A DNA stretch of 64,000 nucleotides from contig JANQJA010000009.1 in assembly GCA_028281885.1 (NCBI GenBank), positions 372,001 through 436,000 on the forward strand. The letters are read 5' to 3'. The position numbers and the translations under genes are program-made. This DNA comes from Pseudomonadales bacterium (GTDB lineage Bacteria > Pseudomonadota > Gammaproteobacteria > Pseudomonadales > Azotimanducaceae). Shown piece after piece: positions 27,530-38,224 of this stretch; position 1 is the first letter of the stretch; each line of letters opens with the position of its first letter. The notes under the pieces were generated by a model. That model saw nothing but the letters and a program-made list of their open reading frames with translations. It searched no databases and was not told where the DNA came from.

Positions 27530-28435
27530 ATGGCGAAAACAGAACCCACTCAACGACTGGTCATTGCAACCTCCAGCTCCGCGTTGTTCGATCTCACCGA
27601 GAGCGATGAGGTCTTTCGCCGCGACGGCCTCAAGGCCTATGCCGACTACCAGATCGCGCGAGAATCTGAGCCACTGGAACCCGGTGACGCGTTTCATCTG
27701 GTCAAAAAGCTGTTGCACCTGAACGAGCTCCAGGACGAAGAGGTCGTCGAAGTCATCCTGCTGTCCCGCAATAGTGCAGATACCGGTCTCCGCGTATTCA
27801 ACTCAATACAGCATCACGGCCTGCCCATTGCGCGCGCCGCCTTTACCGGTGGCGCCGCACCGGACCGATACATGGCACCATTTCGCTGCGATCTGTTCCT
27901 TTCCACCAACCAGCACGATGTCAGGGAAGCTCTGGGCAAGGGGCGGGCCGCAGCCAGTATCGTCGCCTCATCCCGTCAGGCTCAGGAGGATGAGACACTG
28001 AGATTGGCGTTTGACGGTGACGCCGTCATCTTCTCGGACGAGGCGGAACAGGTCTATCAGAACGGCGGCCTGGATGCGTTTCAGGCGAGCGAATCGAAGG
28101 CCGCCAATGAGCCACTCTCCGGCGGACCGTTCAAGGACTTTCTGGCCGCGCTACATCGACTGCAAAGTGAATTCGCGCGCCGCGATATCAGCCCGATCCG
28201 AACGGCGCTGGTGACGGCGAGAGCGGCACCGGCCCATGAACGCGTGATCAAGACGCTGCGGGCGTGGGACATTCATCTGGATGAATCCCTGTTTCTGGGC
28301 GGCATGACCAAGGCTGAATTCCTGGCGGCGTTCGGTGCCGACGTGTTTTTTGACGATCAGGCGGAACACTGTCGACTCGCCAGCGAGTATGTCGCAACCG
28401 GCCATGTCCTGCATGGCGTCACGAATAACGATTGA
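27530..28435 (+). CDS. 5'-nucleotidase of the cytosolic cN-I type
   Basis: A 301-residue cytoplasmic enzyme resembling the family of vertebrate cytosolic 5'-nucleotidase I, which removes phosphate from nucleoside monophosphates. Supporting segments are LVIATSSSALFDL at the N-terminus, VILLSRNSADTGLRVFNSI near residue 82 and GAAPDRYMAPFRCDLFLSTN near 108. The final FGADVFFDDQ segment carries acidic residues of a HAD-like active site. It is transcribed alone, divergent from the VWA operon and convergent with the exporter gene 4 bp away. Confidence 0.8.
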   Translation: MAKTEPTQRLVIATSSSALFDLTESDEVFRRDGLKAYADYQIARESEPLEPGDAFHLVKKLLHLNELQDEEVVEVILLSRNSADTGLRVFNSIQHHGLPIARAAFTGGAAPDRYMAPFRCDLFLSTNQHDVREALGKGRAAASIVASSRQAQEDETLRLAFDGDAVIFSDEAEQVYQNGGLDAFQASESKAANEPLSGGPFKDFLAALHRLQSEFARRDISPIRTALVTARAAPAHERVIKTLRAWDIHLDESLFLGGMTKAEFLAAFGADVFFDDQAEHCRLASEYVATGHVLHGVTNND

Positions 28436-28439
28436 GCGA

Positions 28440-29201
28440 TCAGAAGAACGCGAACTTGATTCCGATGCCGCAAAGCGCGGTGGCCAGCAACGGACGCATG
28501 AACTTGTCGGGTACAAACTTGCTCAGTCGAGCACCCACCGAGACGGCAGGCAGTGAGCCAATCAACAACGCCAGCAACAACAGGAAATCAACGTTGCCCA
28601 GAAACAAATGGCCCAGCCCGGCACAAAATGTCAGCGGAACGGCATGCGCGATATCGGTGCCAACCACATTGATGCCTCGCAGCGCAGGATACGCGATCAG
28701 CAGCATCGCGGTCGCAATCGCGCCTGCCCCTACCGACGATAGCGTGACCAACACGCCGAGGACAGCGCCCAAAAAGGGCAGCATCAGGTGCATGCGGTTC
28801 TCGTCATAGCCTCGCTGGCTACTGGCCAGCTGAACCAGCTGCGATCTGAAGATAATCGCCGCCGAGGTCAGAATCAGGGTGAACCCCAGCGTCGTGGTGA
28901 TAAGGCCCGAATACTGCTCCGGCTGATCGAAGAACAGGTACAGAATCAAAATCGTCACCACGGCCGCAGGCAGACTTCCTGCCGCCATGCGCCAGACCAG
29001 GTCCCAGCGAACGCTCTTTATTCGGGTATGGGCCACGACGCCCCCCGCCTTGGTCAAGGTCGCATAGAGCAGGTCCGTACCCACCGCGATATGCAGAGGA
29101 AAGCCAAAGGCGAGCAACAGCGGCGTCATGAGCGAGCCGCCACCAATACCGGTCAGACCAACTGCCAGTCCAACCACGCCGCCGGCCAGGATGTATAGCA
29201 A
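28440..29201 (-). CDS. TauE/SafE (TSUP) family sulfite/anion exporter
   Basis: A membrane protein of 253 residues with about eight helices and the N-terminal family segment GLTGIGGGSLMTPLLL (about residues 16-31), repeated in weaker form in the second half (SVGAGAIATAMLL). Members move sulfite, sulfoacetate or other sulfur compounds. The start is TTG at 29201; no ATG lies in frame close by. It is divergent from cysB across 120 bp, which suggests control by CysB and a role in sulfur metabolism (inference). Confidence 0.82.
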   Translation of the reverse strand: MLYILAGGVVGLAVGLTGIGGGSLMTPLLLAFGFPLHIAVGTDLLYATLTKAGGVVAHTRIKSVRWDLVWRMAAGSLPAAVVTILILYLFFDQPEQYSGLITTTLGFTLILTSAAIIFRSQLVQLASSQRGYDENRMHLMLPFLGAVLGVLVTLSSVGAGAIATAMLLIAYPALRGINVVGTDIAHAVPLTFCAGLGHLFLGNVDFLLLLALLIGSLPAVSVGARLSKFVPDKFMRPLLATALCGIGIKFAFF

Positions 29202-29301
29202 AAAGTCGATGTATAGGTACCTGACAGTAGGACAGAGGCTAAATTTAGGGTAATGTGACTATTCTGGAAAAGAATATTTGTTGATACTTTTATACGAATA
29301 G

Positions 29302-30628
<1,327 letters not shown>

Positions 30629-30631
30629 GTG

Positions 30632-31324
30632 CTACTCCTGAATATTGATGGCGTGCAGGCCACACTCACGCTGGGTGGCTTCTTCCCACCACCATCGACC
30701 GGCACGTTCATGCATGTTGGGTCCAACCGGGCGGGTACAGGGCTGGCAGCCGATGCTGATGAATCCCTGATCGTGCAGCTTGTTATAGGGCACCTCATTT
30801 TCCCGGATATAGTCCCAGACCTGGGCCGATGACCATTCCGCAAGCGGGTTGTATTTCATTAGCGTGCGGCGGTCATTGGAAAACGCGGTGTCTTCCTGGA
30901 TTTGAGGGACCTCGGCACGGGTCGGACTCTGGTCACGTCGTTGTCCTGTAATCCAGCCATCCACCTGTTCAAGGTATCGCTGCAACGGCTCGATCTTGCG
31001 AATACCGCAACACTCCTGATGCCCATCTTCAAAAAAGCTGAACAAGCCCTTTTCCTTGACAAAAGCGTCCAGCGCCTCTGCATCGGGAGTCAGCACATCG
31101 ATCTCAACACCGTAATGATCGCGAACCCGTTCGATGAACTCATAGGTTTCCGGATGCAAACGACCGGTATCGAGCGAAAACACTCTCACTTCGTCGCTGA
31201 TCTGACAGGCCATATCGACGAGCACCACATCCTCCGCCCCACTAAAGGAAATGGCAACCTGATTCGGTGTGTGCGTCTCGAAGGCGCGTTCGATGACCTC
31301 TGTCGGTGACGCTGGCTCGCTCAC
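30632..31324 (-). CDS. cysH: Adenylyl-sulfate (APS) reductase, [4Fe-4S] type CysH
   Basis: Reduces activated sulfate to sulfite in the cytoplasm. The 230-residue protein carries the iron-sulfur cysteine pairs Cys105-Cys106 (ECCGIRK) and Cys193-x2-Cys196 (GCQPCTRPV) that distinguish APS reductases from cluster-free PAPS reductases. The catalytic Cys221 lies in ECGLH near the C-terminus. The P-loop-like SFSGAEDVV (about residues 26-34) holds the nucleotide. It therefore uses APS directly, as in Pseudomonas. The small CXXC gene follows at once, and cysB is nearby on the other strand. Confidence 0.92.
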   Translation of the reverse strand: MSEPASPTEVIERAFETHTPNQVAISFSGAEDVVLVDMACQISDEVRVFSLDTGRLHPETYEFIERVRDHYGVEIDVLTPDAEALDAFVKEKGLFSFFEDGHQECCGIRKIEPLQRYLEQVDGWITGQRRDQSPTRAEVPQIQEDTAFSNDRRTLMKYNPLAEWSSAQVWDYIRENEVPYNKLHDQGFISIGCQPCTRPVGPNMHERAGRWWWEEATQRECGLHAINIQE

Positions 31325-31487
31325 AATGTGTCCCCGGGTTGAATGGGCGCCTAGCGTAGCAAAGGCGGCGGTTCAATAGAAATCATCGTGGGCAATATGG
31401 AAATAACTCGCGAGGGTACTGCGCAACCCTTCTAAAGCGTATCAATGCATGGAACAATCAGCCCTTTTTTGACCCAAGGAGGCCGTG

Positions 31488-32102
31488 GTGGATGTCGTAT
31501 GCCTGGATCTGGAAGGCGTGCTGGTACCGGAAATCTGGATTGCGTTTGCGGAAAAGACCGGAATAGACGCTTTCAAGGCCACCACACGAGATGTGCCGGA
31601 TTATGATGAGCTCATGCAGATGCGACTGGGTCACCTGGATTCCAATGGGCTGAAACTTGCCGATATTCACGCGGTGATCGGCACCCTGGCGCCGCTACCC
31701 GGTGCCAGGGAATTCCTGGATGACTTGCGTCAGCACTACCAGGTCATCATCCTGTCGGACACCTTCTATGAGTTTTCCAAACCGCTGATGGCGCAGCTGA
31801 ATTGGCCGACTATTTTCTGCCATCGTCTTGAGATCGCGGCAGACGGATCAGTCACCGATTACCGTCTGCGCCAGCCAGACCCCAAAAGAGCCTCTGTCAA
31901 AGCACTACATGCGTTAAATTACCGCGTGTTTGCCGCCGGCGACTCGTTCAACGATACGACGATGCTCAGCGAAGCGGACGCAGGATTTCTGTTTCATGCC
32001 CCGGAGAATGTGATTACAGAGTTTCCGCAATTCCCGGCGGCTGACGACTACGCCGAGCTGCGGGCGATGATTGACGAGGCTGCTCAAGCGCCGCGCGAAT
32101 AA
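31488..32102 (+). CDS. thrH: Phosphoserine phosphatase/homoserine phosphotransferase ThrH
   Basis: HAD-family enzyme of 204 residues known from Pseudomonas, which dephosphorylates phosphoserine and can move the phosphate to homoserine. The match is strong: CLDLEGVLVPEIWIAFAEK at the N-terminus, ILSDTFYEF and AAGDSFNDT. Two GTG codons stand side by side at 31485 and 31488. The second is preferred because it aligns with the Pseudomonas start and lies 5 bp from AAGGAGG (31476-31482). Its last ~90 bases overlap the end of pabB on the other strand. Confidence 0.9.
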   Translation: MDVVCLDLEGVLVPEIWIAFAEKTGIDAFKATTRDVPDYDELMQMRLGHLDSNGLKLADIHAVIGTLAPLPGAREFLDDLRQHYQVIILSDTFYEFSKPLMAQLNWPTIFCHRLEIAADGSVTDYRLRQPDPKRASVKALHALNYRVFAAGDSFNDTTMLSEADAGFLFHAPENVITEFPQFPAADDYAELRAMIDEAAQAPRE

Positions 32103-33399
32103 AATCGACCTTCGCCAGAGATTCCTCGTATTCAAGCGCCGGATCGGAGTCGGCAACGATGCCGCCTCCGCCCCAGTAGCGAACCTGATTGTTGCCACAG
32201 ACCAGCGTACGAATTGGCAGGTTCATGTCGAGGTCCCCTGAATAGCTGTAATACCCAATCGCACCGCAGTAGGGGCCGCGCCTGACCGGCTCCAGCTCCC
32301 GGATAATCTCCATCGCCCGAATCTTGGGTGCACCTGTCACTGAACCACCCGGGAAACATGATCTAAGCAATGCCAGCGCCGTCACGTCTGGGCGAAGCTC
32401 GCCGGTGACGGCACTGACGAGATGATGCACGTTGCGAAAGGACTGCAGTTCAAACAGCCTTTCGACCTGGATCGAACCGGTCACGCAACAACGTCCCAGA
32501 TCGTTGCGCAGCAGGTCAACGATCATCAGATTCTCTGCCCGGTCCTTTTCGCTGGCGAGCAACTCACCAATCAACGCCCGGTCCTCGGCCTCGGTCCGTC
32601 CCCGGGGGCGGGTACCCTTGATTGGCTGGGTCAGGACCCTCGAGCCATTCACCCTTAACAGGCGCTCTGGCGAAAAGCTGAGAATCTGGTGCTGCGCGCC
32701 AAGCAGGCACGCACTAAACGGCGCGTTCTGTTCCGCGGAAACAGTGCTGTAGAGGCTGACCGGATCACCGGAAAAACCGGCTTCGAAACGCTGGGTCAGG
32801 TTAACCTGATAACAGTCACCGGCCTTGATGTAGTCAAGGATCCGGTTCGCTGCGCTGAAGTATTGATCCTCACTGAACACCGATCGAATTTCCGTCGTGG
32901 TACGAAAGGGTTGCAGCGGTGGCGGATCGCGCGTCAGTTCGCTCCGAACCCGCTCAAACTCAAGCTCAGTCAGATTCGGAGTTGCCACCAGTTGCGTCGA
33001 ATGGCGCTCATGATCGATCAGAATGAACCAGTCATAGAGGCCCACATCGAGTACTGGTGCATCTGCGTCTCGCTCGAGCGGCGTCCCCAACTGCTCAATC
33101 CCGTGGGCCAGTTCGTAGCCGAAACTTCCTACCATGCCCCCGGCGAAGGGAGATTCAAGCGGACAGGGCTCCTGCGGCCGGCGGGCTTCGACCATGGCTT
33201 CGATGGCGGCAAATGGATCCGTCCCATCCCCGTCATCGTTCAGCGTCAACGTCGAGTTGGGGTCAGCACCCAGGATGTCATAGCGCTGACCAGGTGCGGT
33301 GCCGCTTTGCAGCAGGAATGCCCGGGGCAGATGCCTGATGCGCTGCAGCCAGTCGACCGAAGCGGTGCTGCGGGGGAGGTCAACAATCTTCCAGGGCAC
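32014..33399 (-). CDS. pabB: Aminodeoxychorismate synthase component I PabB
   Basis: Makes 4-amino-4-deoxychorismate for folate with an amidotransferase partner (PabA, not in this window). The 461-residue protein has the chorismate-binding fold with [26 protein letters not shown], the [23 protein letters not shown] block, and [16 protein letters not shown]. The [10 protein letters not shown] segment fits PabB rather than anthranilate synthase TrpE. The C-terminus is longer than usual by about 25 residues and lies antisense to the end of thrH (89-base overlap). Confidence 0.88.
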   Translation of the reverse strand: MPWKIVDLPRSTASVDWLQRIRHLPRAFLLQSGTAPGQRYDILGADPNSTLTLNDDGDGTDPFAAIEAMVEARRPQEPCPLESPFAGGMVGSFGYELAHGIEQLGTPLERDADAPVLDVGLYDWFILIDHERHSTQLVATPNLTELEFERVRSELTRDPPPLQPFRTTTEIRSVFSEDQYFSAANRILDYIKAGDCYQVNLTQRFEAGFSGDPVSLYSTVSAEQNAPFSACLLGAQHQILSFSPERLLRVNGSRVLTQPIKGTRPRGRTEAEDRALIGELLASEKDRAENLMIVDLLRNDLGRCCVTGSIQVERLFELQSFRNVHHLVSAVTGELRPDVTALALLRSCFPGGSVTGAPKIRAMEIIRELEPVRRGPYCGAIGYYSYSGDLDMNLPIRTLVCGNNQVRYWGGGGIVADSDPALEYEESLAKVDFIRAALEQPRQSSPAARRSRQPPGIAETL

Positions 33400-33503
33400 G
33401 AATCTTGGCGCTCAATGTCGGGGCGACCAGTCTAACCTGTACGGCAAATCAACACGATTTCTGTATACTAGGCGCCCCGGAAAAATCATTGGAGAGTCAG
33501 TCG

Positions 33504-34388
33504 ATGCCGACACCAGGCGAAAAATTTCGTCAGGCAATCGCCGAAGAAAAACCCCTTCAGGTTGTGGGCGCAATCAACGCTTACGCGGCCATGCTTGCAC
33601 AATCGGCTGGTTTCAAAGCGATTTACCTGTCCGGTGGCGGTGTCGCCAACGCCTCCTACGGATTACCCGACCTGGGCATGACGTCACTTAACGATGTGCT
33701 GACTGACGTGGAACGAATCACCACCGCGACCAGTCTGCCGCTACTCGTGGATATCGATACCGGCTGGGGCGGTGCTTTTAACATCGCCCGCACCATCAAG
33801 GGCATGATCAAAGCGGGCGCCGCTGGGGTGCATATTGAAGACCAGGTTGCACAAAAACGCTGTGGTCACCGTCCCAACAAGGAAATTGTTTCACGCGAGG
33901 AAATGACCGACCGTATCAAGGCCTGTGTCGATGCCAAGATCGATCCGGCATTCGTCGTGATGGCGCGCACAGATGCCCTGGCAGTCGTTGGGCTGGATGA
34001 AGTCATTGAACGGGCTCAGCTTTGTGTCGAGGCGGGTGCAGACGCGATTTTCGCCGAGGCCATGACCGATATCGAGATGTACCGCAAGGTCGTCGAGGCA
34101 GTGGAGGTACCGGTGCTGGCGAACATCACCGAGTTTGGTGCGACCCCGTTGTATACCACCAAAGAACTGGGTAGCGTCGGCGTCGCCATGGCGCTTTATC
34201 CGCTATCCGCGTTCCGTGCCATGAGCAAGGCGGCACTGAACGTATATGAAACTCTGCGTAAAGAGGGCACGCAGGCAAACGTCGTAGATGTCATGCAGAC
34301 CCGCGAGGAACTGTATTCACATCTTGGCTACCACGAGTACGAACAGAAGCTCGACAAGCTGTTCGCGGCTGACGGAAGCAGTCGCTGA
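33504..34388 (+). CDS. prpB: Methylisocitrate lyase PrpB
   Basis: Last step of the methylcitrate cycle, splitting 2-methylisocitrate into pyruvate and succinate. The 294-residue protein has the KRCGHRPNK catalytic loop (active-site Cys) and the metal-binding [11 protein letters not shown] 33504 follows GGAGAG with 7 bp spacing; the frame runs further upstream, but that part is not conserved in character. A TATACT at 33464-33469 may be the -10 of the operon. There is no PrpR-type regulator next to it. Confidence 0.92.
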   Translation: MPTPGEKFRQAIAEEKPLQVVGAINAYAAMLAQSAGFKAIYLSGGGVANASYGLPDLGMTSLNDVLTDVERITTATSLPLLVDIDTGWGGAFNIARTIKGMIKAGAAGVHIEDQVAQKRCGHRPNKEIVSREEMTDRIKACVDAKIDPAFVVMARTDALAVVGLDEVIERAQLCVEAGADAIFAEAMTDIEMYRKVVEAVEVPVLANITEFGATPLYTTKELGSVGVAMALYPLSAFRAMSKAALNVYETLRKEGTQANVVDVMQTREELYSHLGYHEYEQKLDKLFAADGSSR

Positions 34389-34424
34389 CCCGAGCCAACA
34401 TTTAAGACTCGAAAGGGGATATTT

Positions 34425-35549
34425 ATGGTAGAGAAAAAACTGGGTGGAGCTGGCCTGCGCGGTCAGTCTGCAGGTGAGACAGCGTTGTGTACCGTGGGCA
34501 AGGAAGGCTCCGGCCTGACCTATCGCGGCTACACTATCGAAGACCTCGCGGCCAACGCGAAATTTGAAGAAGTCGCCTACATGCTGCTGTATGGCGAACT
34601 GCCGAAGCAACAGGCACTCGATGAGTACATGGCCAAACTTAAGTCACAACGCAAGCTGCCTGAAGAACTGAAAACGGTGCTTGAGTTGATCCCCAAGGAT
34701 ACACACCCGATGGACGTGATGCGTACCGGTGCGTCCATGCTCGGCAACCTTGAACCGGAAAAGACCTTTGATGACCAGCATGTCGCGTCAGATCGATTGC
34801 TGGCCACGCTGCCAGCCATCATCTGCTACTGGTACCGATTCAGCCACGACGGCGTCAGGATCGACACCGAAACCGACGAAGAAACCATCGGCGGCCATTT
34901 CCTGAAAATGTTGCATGACGAAACGCCGAACGACCTTCACCGGGAAGTCATGAACACGTCGCTGATTCTGTACGCGGAACATGAATTCAACGCCTCTACC
35001 TTCACGGCCCGCGTCTGTGCCGCCACGCTTTCGGACATGTACTCCTGCATCACGGGCGCCATTGGTTCACTGCGCGGCCCGCTGCATGGCGGTGCCAACG
35101 AAGCGGCCATGGAGCTGATCGAGAAGTTCAGTTCTCCGGAAGAAGCAGTCGAAGGCGTTAAAGGCATGCTGGAACGCAAGGAAGTCATCATGGGCTTTGG
35201 TCATGCCATCTATCGAACCAGTGACCCGCGTAACGCGATCATCAAGGAGTATGCAGAGAAGTTGTCCCAGCTGAATGGCGACACGTCGCTTTATGACATC
35301 TCCTGTGCCGTGGCAGACACGATGTGGGACACGAAGGAACTGTTCCCCAATGCAGACTTCTTCCATGCTTCGACCTATAACTACATGGGAATCCCCACCA
35401 AGTTGTTCACGCCGATCTTCGTGATGTCACGACTCACGGGCTGGGCCGCACATGTGATGGAGCAGCGATCGAACAATCGACTGATTCGTCCGAGTGCAGA
35501 TTACATTGGCCCGGAAACAAGACCCTATACGCCGATCGACCAGCGCTAG
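34425..35549 (+). CDS. prpC: 2-methylcitrate synthase PrpC
   Basis: Condenses propionyl-CoA with oxaloacetate. A citrate synthase-type protein of 374 residues with the active-site His in PLHGGANEAAM, the GFGHAIYRTSDPR segment, and catalytic Asp further on in the FPNADFFHAS region. The short type and the position between prpB and acnD identify it as the methylcitrate enzyme, not GltA. It starts at ATG 34425 after GGGGA. An intrinsic terminator follows the stop codon. Confidence 0.92.
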   Translation: MVEKKLGGAGLRGQSAGETALCTVGKEGSGLTYRGYTIEDLAANAKFEEVAYMLLYGELPKQQALDEYMAKLKSQRKLPEELKTVLELIPKDTHPMDVMRTGASMLGNLEPEKTFDDQHVASDRLLATLPAIICYWYRFSHDGVRIDTETDEETIGGHFLKMLHDETPNDLHREVMNTSLILYAEHEFNASTFTARVCAATLSDMYSCITGAIGSLRGPLHGGANEAAMELIEKFSSPEEAVEGVKGMLERKEVIMGFGHAIYRTSDPRNAIIKEYAEKLSQLNGDTSLYDISCAVADTMWDTKELFPNADFFHASTYNYMGIPTKLFTPIFVMSRLTGWAAHVMEQRSNNRLIRPSADYIGPETRPYTPIDQR

Positions 35550-35576
35550 GAACGATCGTGTGATGCAATGACTAAG

Positions 35577-35604
35577 TGGCGTCCAGTAGGACGCCATTTT
35601 GTTT
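35577..35604 (+). terminator. Intrinsic terminator between prpC and acnD
   Basis: An 8-bp perfect stem (TGGCGTCC/GGACGCCA, 35577-35584 and 35589-35596) with a four-base loop is followed by TTTTGTTT. It sits 27 bp after the prpC stop and before acnD, thus inside the prp cluster, and should reduce read-through into acnD-prpF. Confidence 0.85.
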
Positions 35605-35627
35605 AACCCAGCTGATTCAGGGATGCT

Positions 35628-38222
35628 ATGAACGAAAGTTACCGAAAACCACTACCAGGTACCGAGCTCGACTATTTCGATGTGCGCGCCGCCATCGATG
35701 ACATCAAACCCGGTGCCTATGACTCACTTCCCTATACGTCGCGGGTCCTGGCTGAGAACCTGGTCCGGCGCTGCGACCCCGACTCGCTAACCGCATCGCT
35801 GGAACAGATCATTGAGGGGAAGCAGGAACTCGACTTTCCCTGGTACCCGGCGCGAGTTGTCTGTCACGATATTCTTGGCCAGACTGCCCTCGTGGACCTG
35901 GCCGGGTTACGCGATGCGATCGCCGCAAAAGGAGGCGAACCGTCCCGGGTCAATCCGGTGGTGCCAACACAGCTCATCGTCGATCACTCCCTGGCCGTGG
36001 AGCATCCCGGATTCGATCCGGATGCGTTCGAGAAGAACAGGGCAGTGGAAGATCGCCGTAATGAAGATCGATTTCACTTTATCAACTGGTGCAAGACTGC
36101 ATTTGAAAATGTCGATGTGATCCCACCCGGCAACGGCATCATGCATCAGATCAACCTGGAGAAAATGTCTCCCGTGGTCCATGCCCAGGACGGTGTCGCG
36201 TTCCCTGACACCCTGGTGGGTACCGACAGTCATACGCCACATGTCGATGCACTGGGCGTCATTGCGATTGGTGTCGGTGGACTTGAAGCAGAAAACGTGA
36301 TGCTGGGTAGACCGTCGTACATGCGACTGCCCGATATCGTCGGTGTCGAACTGACTGGCAAACGTCAACCGGGCATCACCGCAACCGATATCGTGCTGGC
36401 GATCACCGAGTTCCTGCGGGCAGAAAGGGTCGTTTCTGCCTATGTGGAATTCTTCGGCGAGGGCGCCTCCAACCTGACCCTGGGTGACCGGGCCACCATT
36501 TCCAATATGACACCGGAGTATGGCGCGAGCGCCGCCATGTTCTATATCGATGAGCAGACGATCCAGTACCTGCGCCTGACCGGCCGGGATGAGGAACAGA
36601 TCAAACTGGTCGAAACCTATGCCAAGCAGGCGGGACTCTGGGCCAACACCCTGACCGGTGCCCAATATGTGCGGACACTGACCTTTGACCTCTCCAAGGT
36701 CGGCAGAACCATGGCGGGCCCATCCAATCCCCATGCCCGACTGGCAACCAGCGATCTTGCCGCTCGGGGTATTGCAGGAAAGTGGGAAGAAAAAGATGGC
36801 CTGATGCCGGATGGCGCCGTCATCATCGCGGCAATCACCAGTTGTACCAACACCAGTAACCCTCGCAACGTCATCGCCGCGGGACTACTCGCCAGAAACG
36901 CCAACGCCAAGGGGCTCACCCGTAAACCCTGGGTCAAGACATCGCTGGCACCGGGCTCGAAAGCAGTTCAGCTATATCTGGAAGAATCAAAGTTGCTGCC
37001 GGAGCTGGAACAACTCGGGTTCGGTATCGTCGGGTTTGCCTGTACGACGTGCAATGGCATGAGCGGCGCGCTGGATCCCAACATCCAGAAAGAGGTCATC
37101 GATCGTGACCTTTACGCCACCGCGGTCCTGTCAGGAAATCGAAATTTTGACGGTCGCATCCATCCCTACGCAAAACAGGCGTTTCTGGCCTCACCACCGC
37201 TGGTGGTCGCTTATGCCATCGCCGGTACGGTACGCTTTGACATTGAAAAAGATGTGCTGGGCCACGATGCGGACGGCAATCCGGTGACGCTGAAAGACAT
37301 CTGGCCGAGCGATGAGGAAATCGACGCTATTGTCGAGGAAAGTGTCAAACCCGAACAATTCCGGGCGGTCTATGACCCGATGTTCATCTCCGTCAAGGAC
37401 ACCACCGATGCGGCCAGCCCGCTCTATAACTGGCGCCCGATGAGTACCTACATTCGTCGGCCGCCGTACTGGGAAGGCGCCCTCGCCAAACAGCGTACCC
37501 TCAAAGGACTACGTCCACTGGCCGTCCTGGGCGATAACATCACAACCGACCACCTGTCGCCTTCGAACGCGATTCTCGCCTCGAGTGCTGCAGGTGAATA
37601 TCTCGCCAAGATGGGTCTGCCCGAAGAGGATTTTAATTCCTATGCCACCCATCGCGGCGATCACCTCACCGCACAACGGGCCACATTCGCCAATCCCAGA
37701 CTGCGTAACGAGATGGCGGTTGTGGATGGCGAGATCAAAGAAGGTTCACTGGCTCGTATCGAGCCGGGCGGAGAAGTGGTTCGCATGTGGGAAGCGATCG
37801 AAACCTACATGGAACGCGAACAACCGTTGATCATCATTGCAGGCGCCGACTATGGTCAGGGCTCATCCCGTGACTGGGCCGCCAAAGGCGTTCGTCTTGC
37901 AGGTGTGGAAGCCATCGTCGCAGAAGGTTTCGAACGCATCCACCGGACCAACCTCGTTGGCATGGGTGTGCTGCCGCTGGAGTTCAAACCCGGCGACACC
38001 AGGGAAACCTACGATATCGACGGCACCGAGACTTTCGATGTCACAGGCAAGCCGGCACCACGGGCGGACCTGACCCTGGTTATTCATCGTCGCAGCGGCG
38101 AGACCGTGGAGGTGCCCGTCACTTGTCGGCTCGATACGGCCGACGAGGTTTCTGTCTACAACGCCGGCGGTGTCCTGCAGCGCTTTGCCCAGGATTTTCT
38201 GGAAGCAGAGGGAGTAGCCTGA
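35628..38222 (+). CDS. acnD: Fe/S-dependent 2-methylcitrate dehydratase AcnD
   Basis: An aconitase-like enzyme of 864 residues that dehydrates 2-methylcitrate to 2-methylaconitate. Iron-sulfur ligands lie in AITSCTNTSNP and FACTTCNGMSG. The C-terminal swivel domain begins after the linker near residue 600 and contains GADYGQGSSRDWAAKG. Its place before prpF marks it as AcnD, not AcnA: AcnD and PrpF together replace PrpD. The 78-bp gap before it holds a terminator. Confidence 0.93.
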   Translation: MNESYRKPLPGTELDYFDVRAAIDDIKPGAYDSLPYTSRVLAENLVRRCDPDSLTASLEQIIEGKQELDFPWYPARVVCHDILGQTALVDLAGLRDAIAAKGGEPSRVNPVVPTQLIVDHSLAVEHPGFDPDAFEKNRAVEDRRNEDRFHFINWCKTAFENVDVIPPGNGIMHQINLEKMSPVVHAQDGVAFPDTLVGTDSHTPHVDALGVIAIGVGGLEAENVMLGRPSYMRLPDIVGVELTGKRQPGITATDIVLAITEFLRAERVVSAYVEFFGEGASNLTLGDRATISNMTPEYGASAAMFYIDEQTIQYLRLTGRDEEQIKLVETYAKQAGLWANTLTGAQYVRTLTFDLSKVGRTMAGPSNPHARLATSDLAARGIAGKWEEKDGLMPDGAVIIAAITSCTNTSNPRNVIAAGLLARNANAKGLTRKPWVKTSLAPGSKAVQLYLEESKLLPELEQLGFGIVGFACTTCNGMSGALDPNIQKEVIDRDLYATAVLSGNRNFDGRIHPYAKQAFLASPPLVVAYAIAGTVRFDIEKDVLGHDADGNPVTLKDIWPSDEEIDAIVEESVKPEQFRAVYDPMFISVKDTTDAASPLYNWRPMSTYIRRPPYWEGALAKQRTLKGLRPLAVLGDNITTDHLSPSNAILASSAAGEYLAKMGLPEEDFNSYATHRGDHLTAQRATFANPRLRNEMAVVDGEIKEGSLARIEPGGEVVRMWEAIETYMEREQPLIIIAGADYGQGSSRDWAAKGVRLAGVEAIVAEGFERIHRTNLVGMGVLPLEFKPGDTRETYDIDGTETFDVTGKPAPRADLTLVIHRRSGETVEVPVTCRLDTADEVSVYNAGGVLQRFAQDFLEAEGVA

Positions 38223-38224
38223 CA

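Noticed and set aside
38123-38224. Upstream start for prpF in the frame open from 38123
   Set aside because: Inside acnD and without PrpF similarity; ATG 38225 fits the conserved N-terminus.
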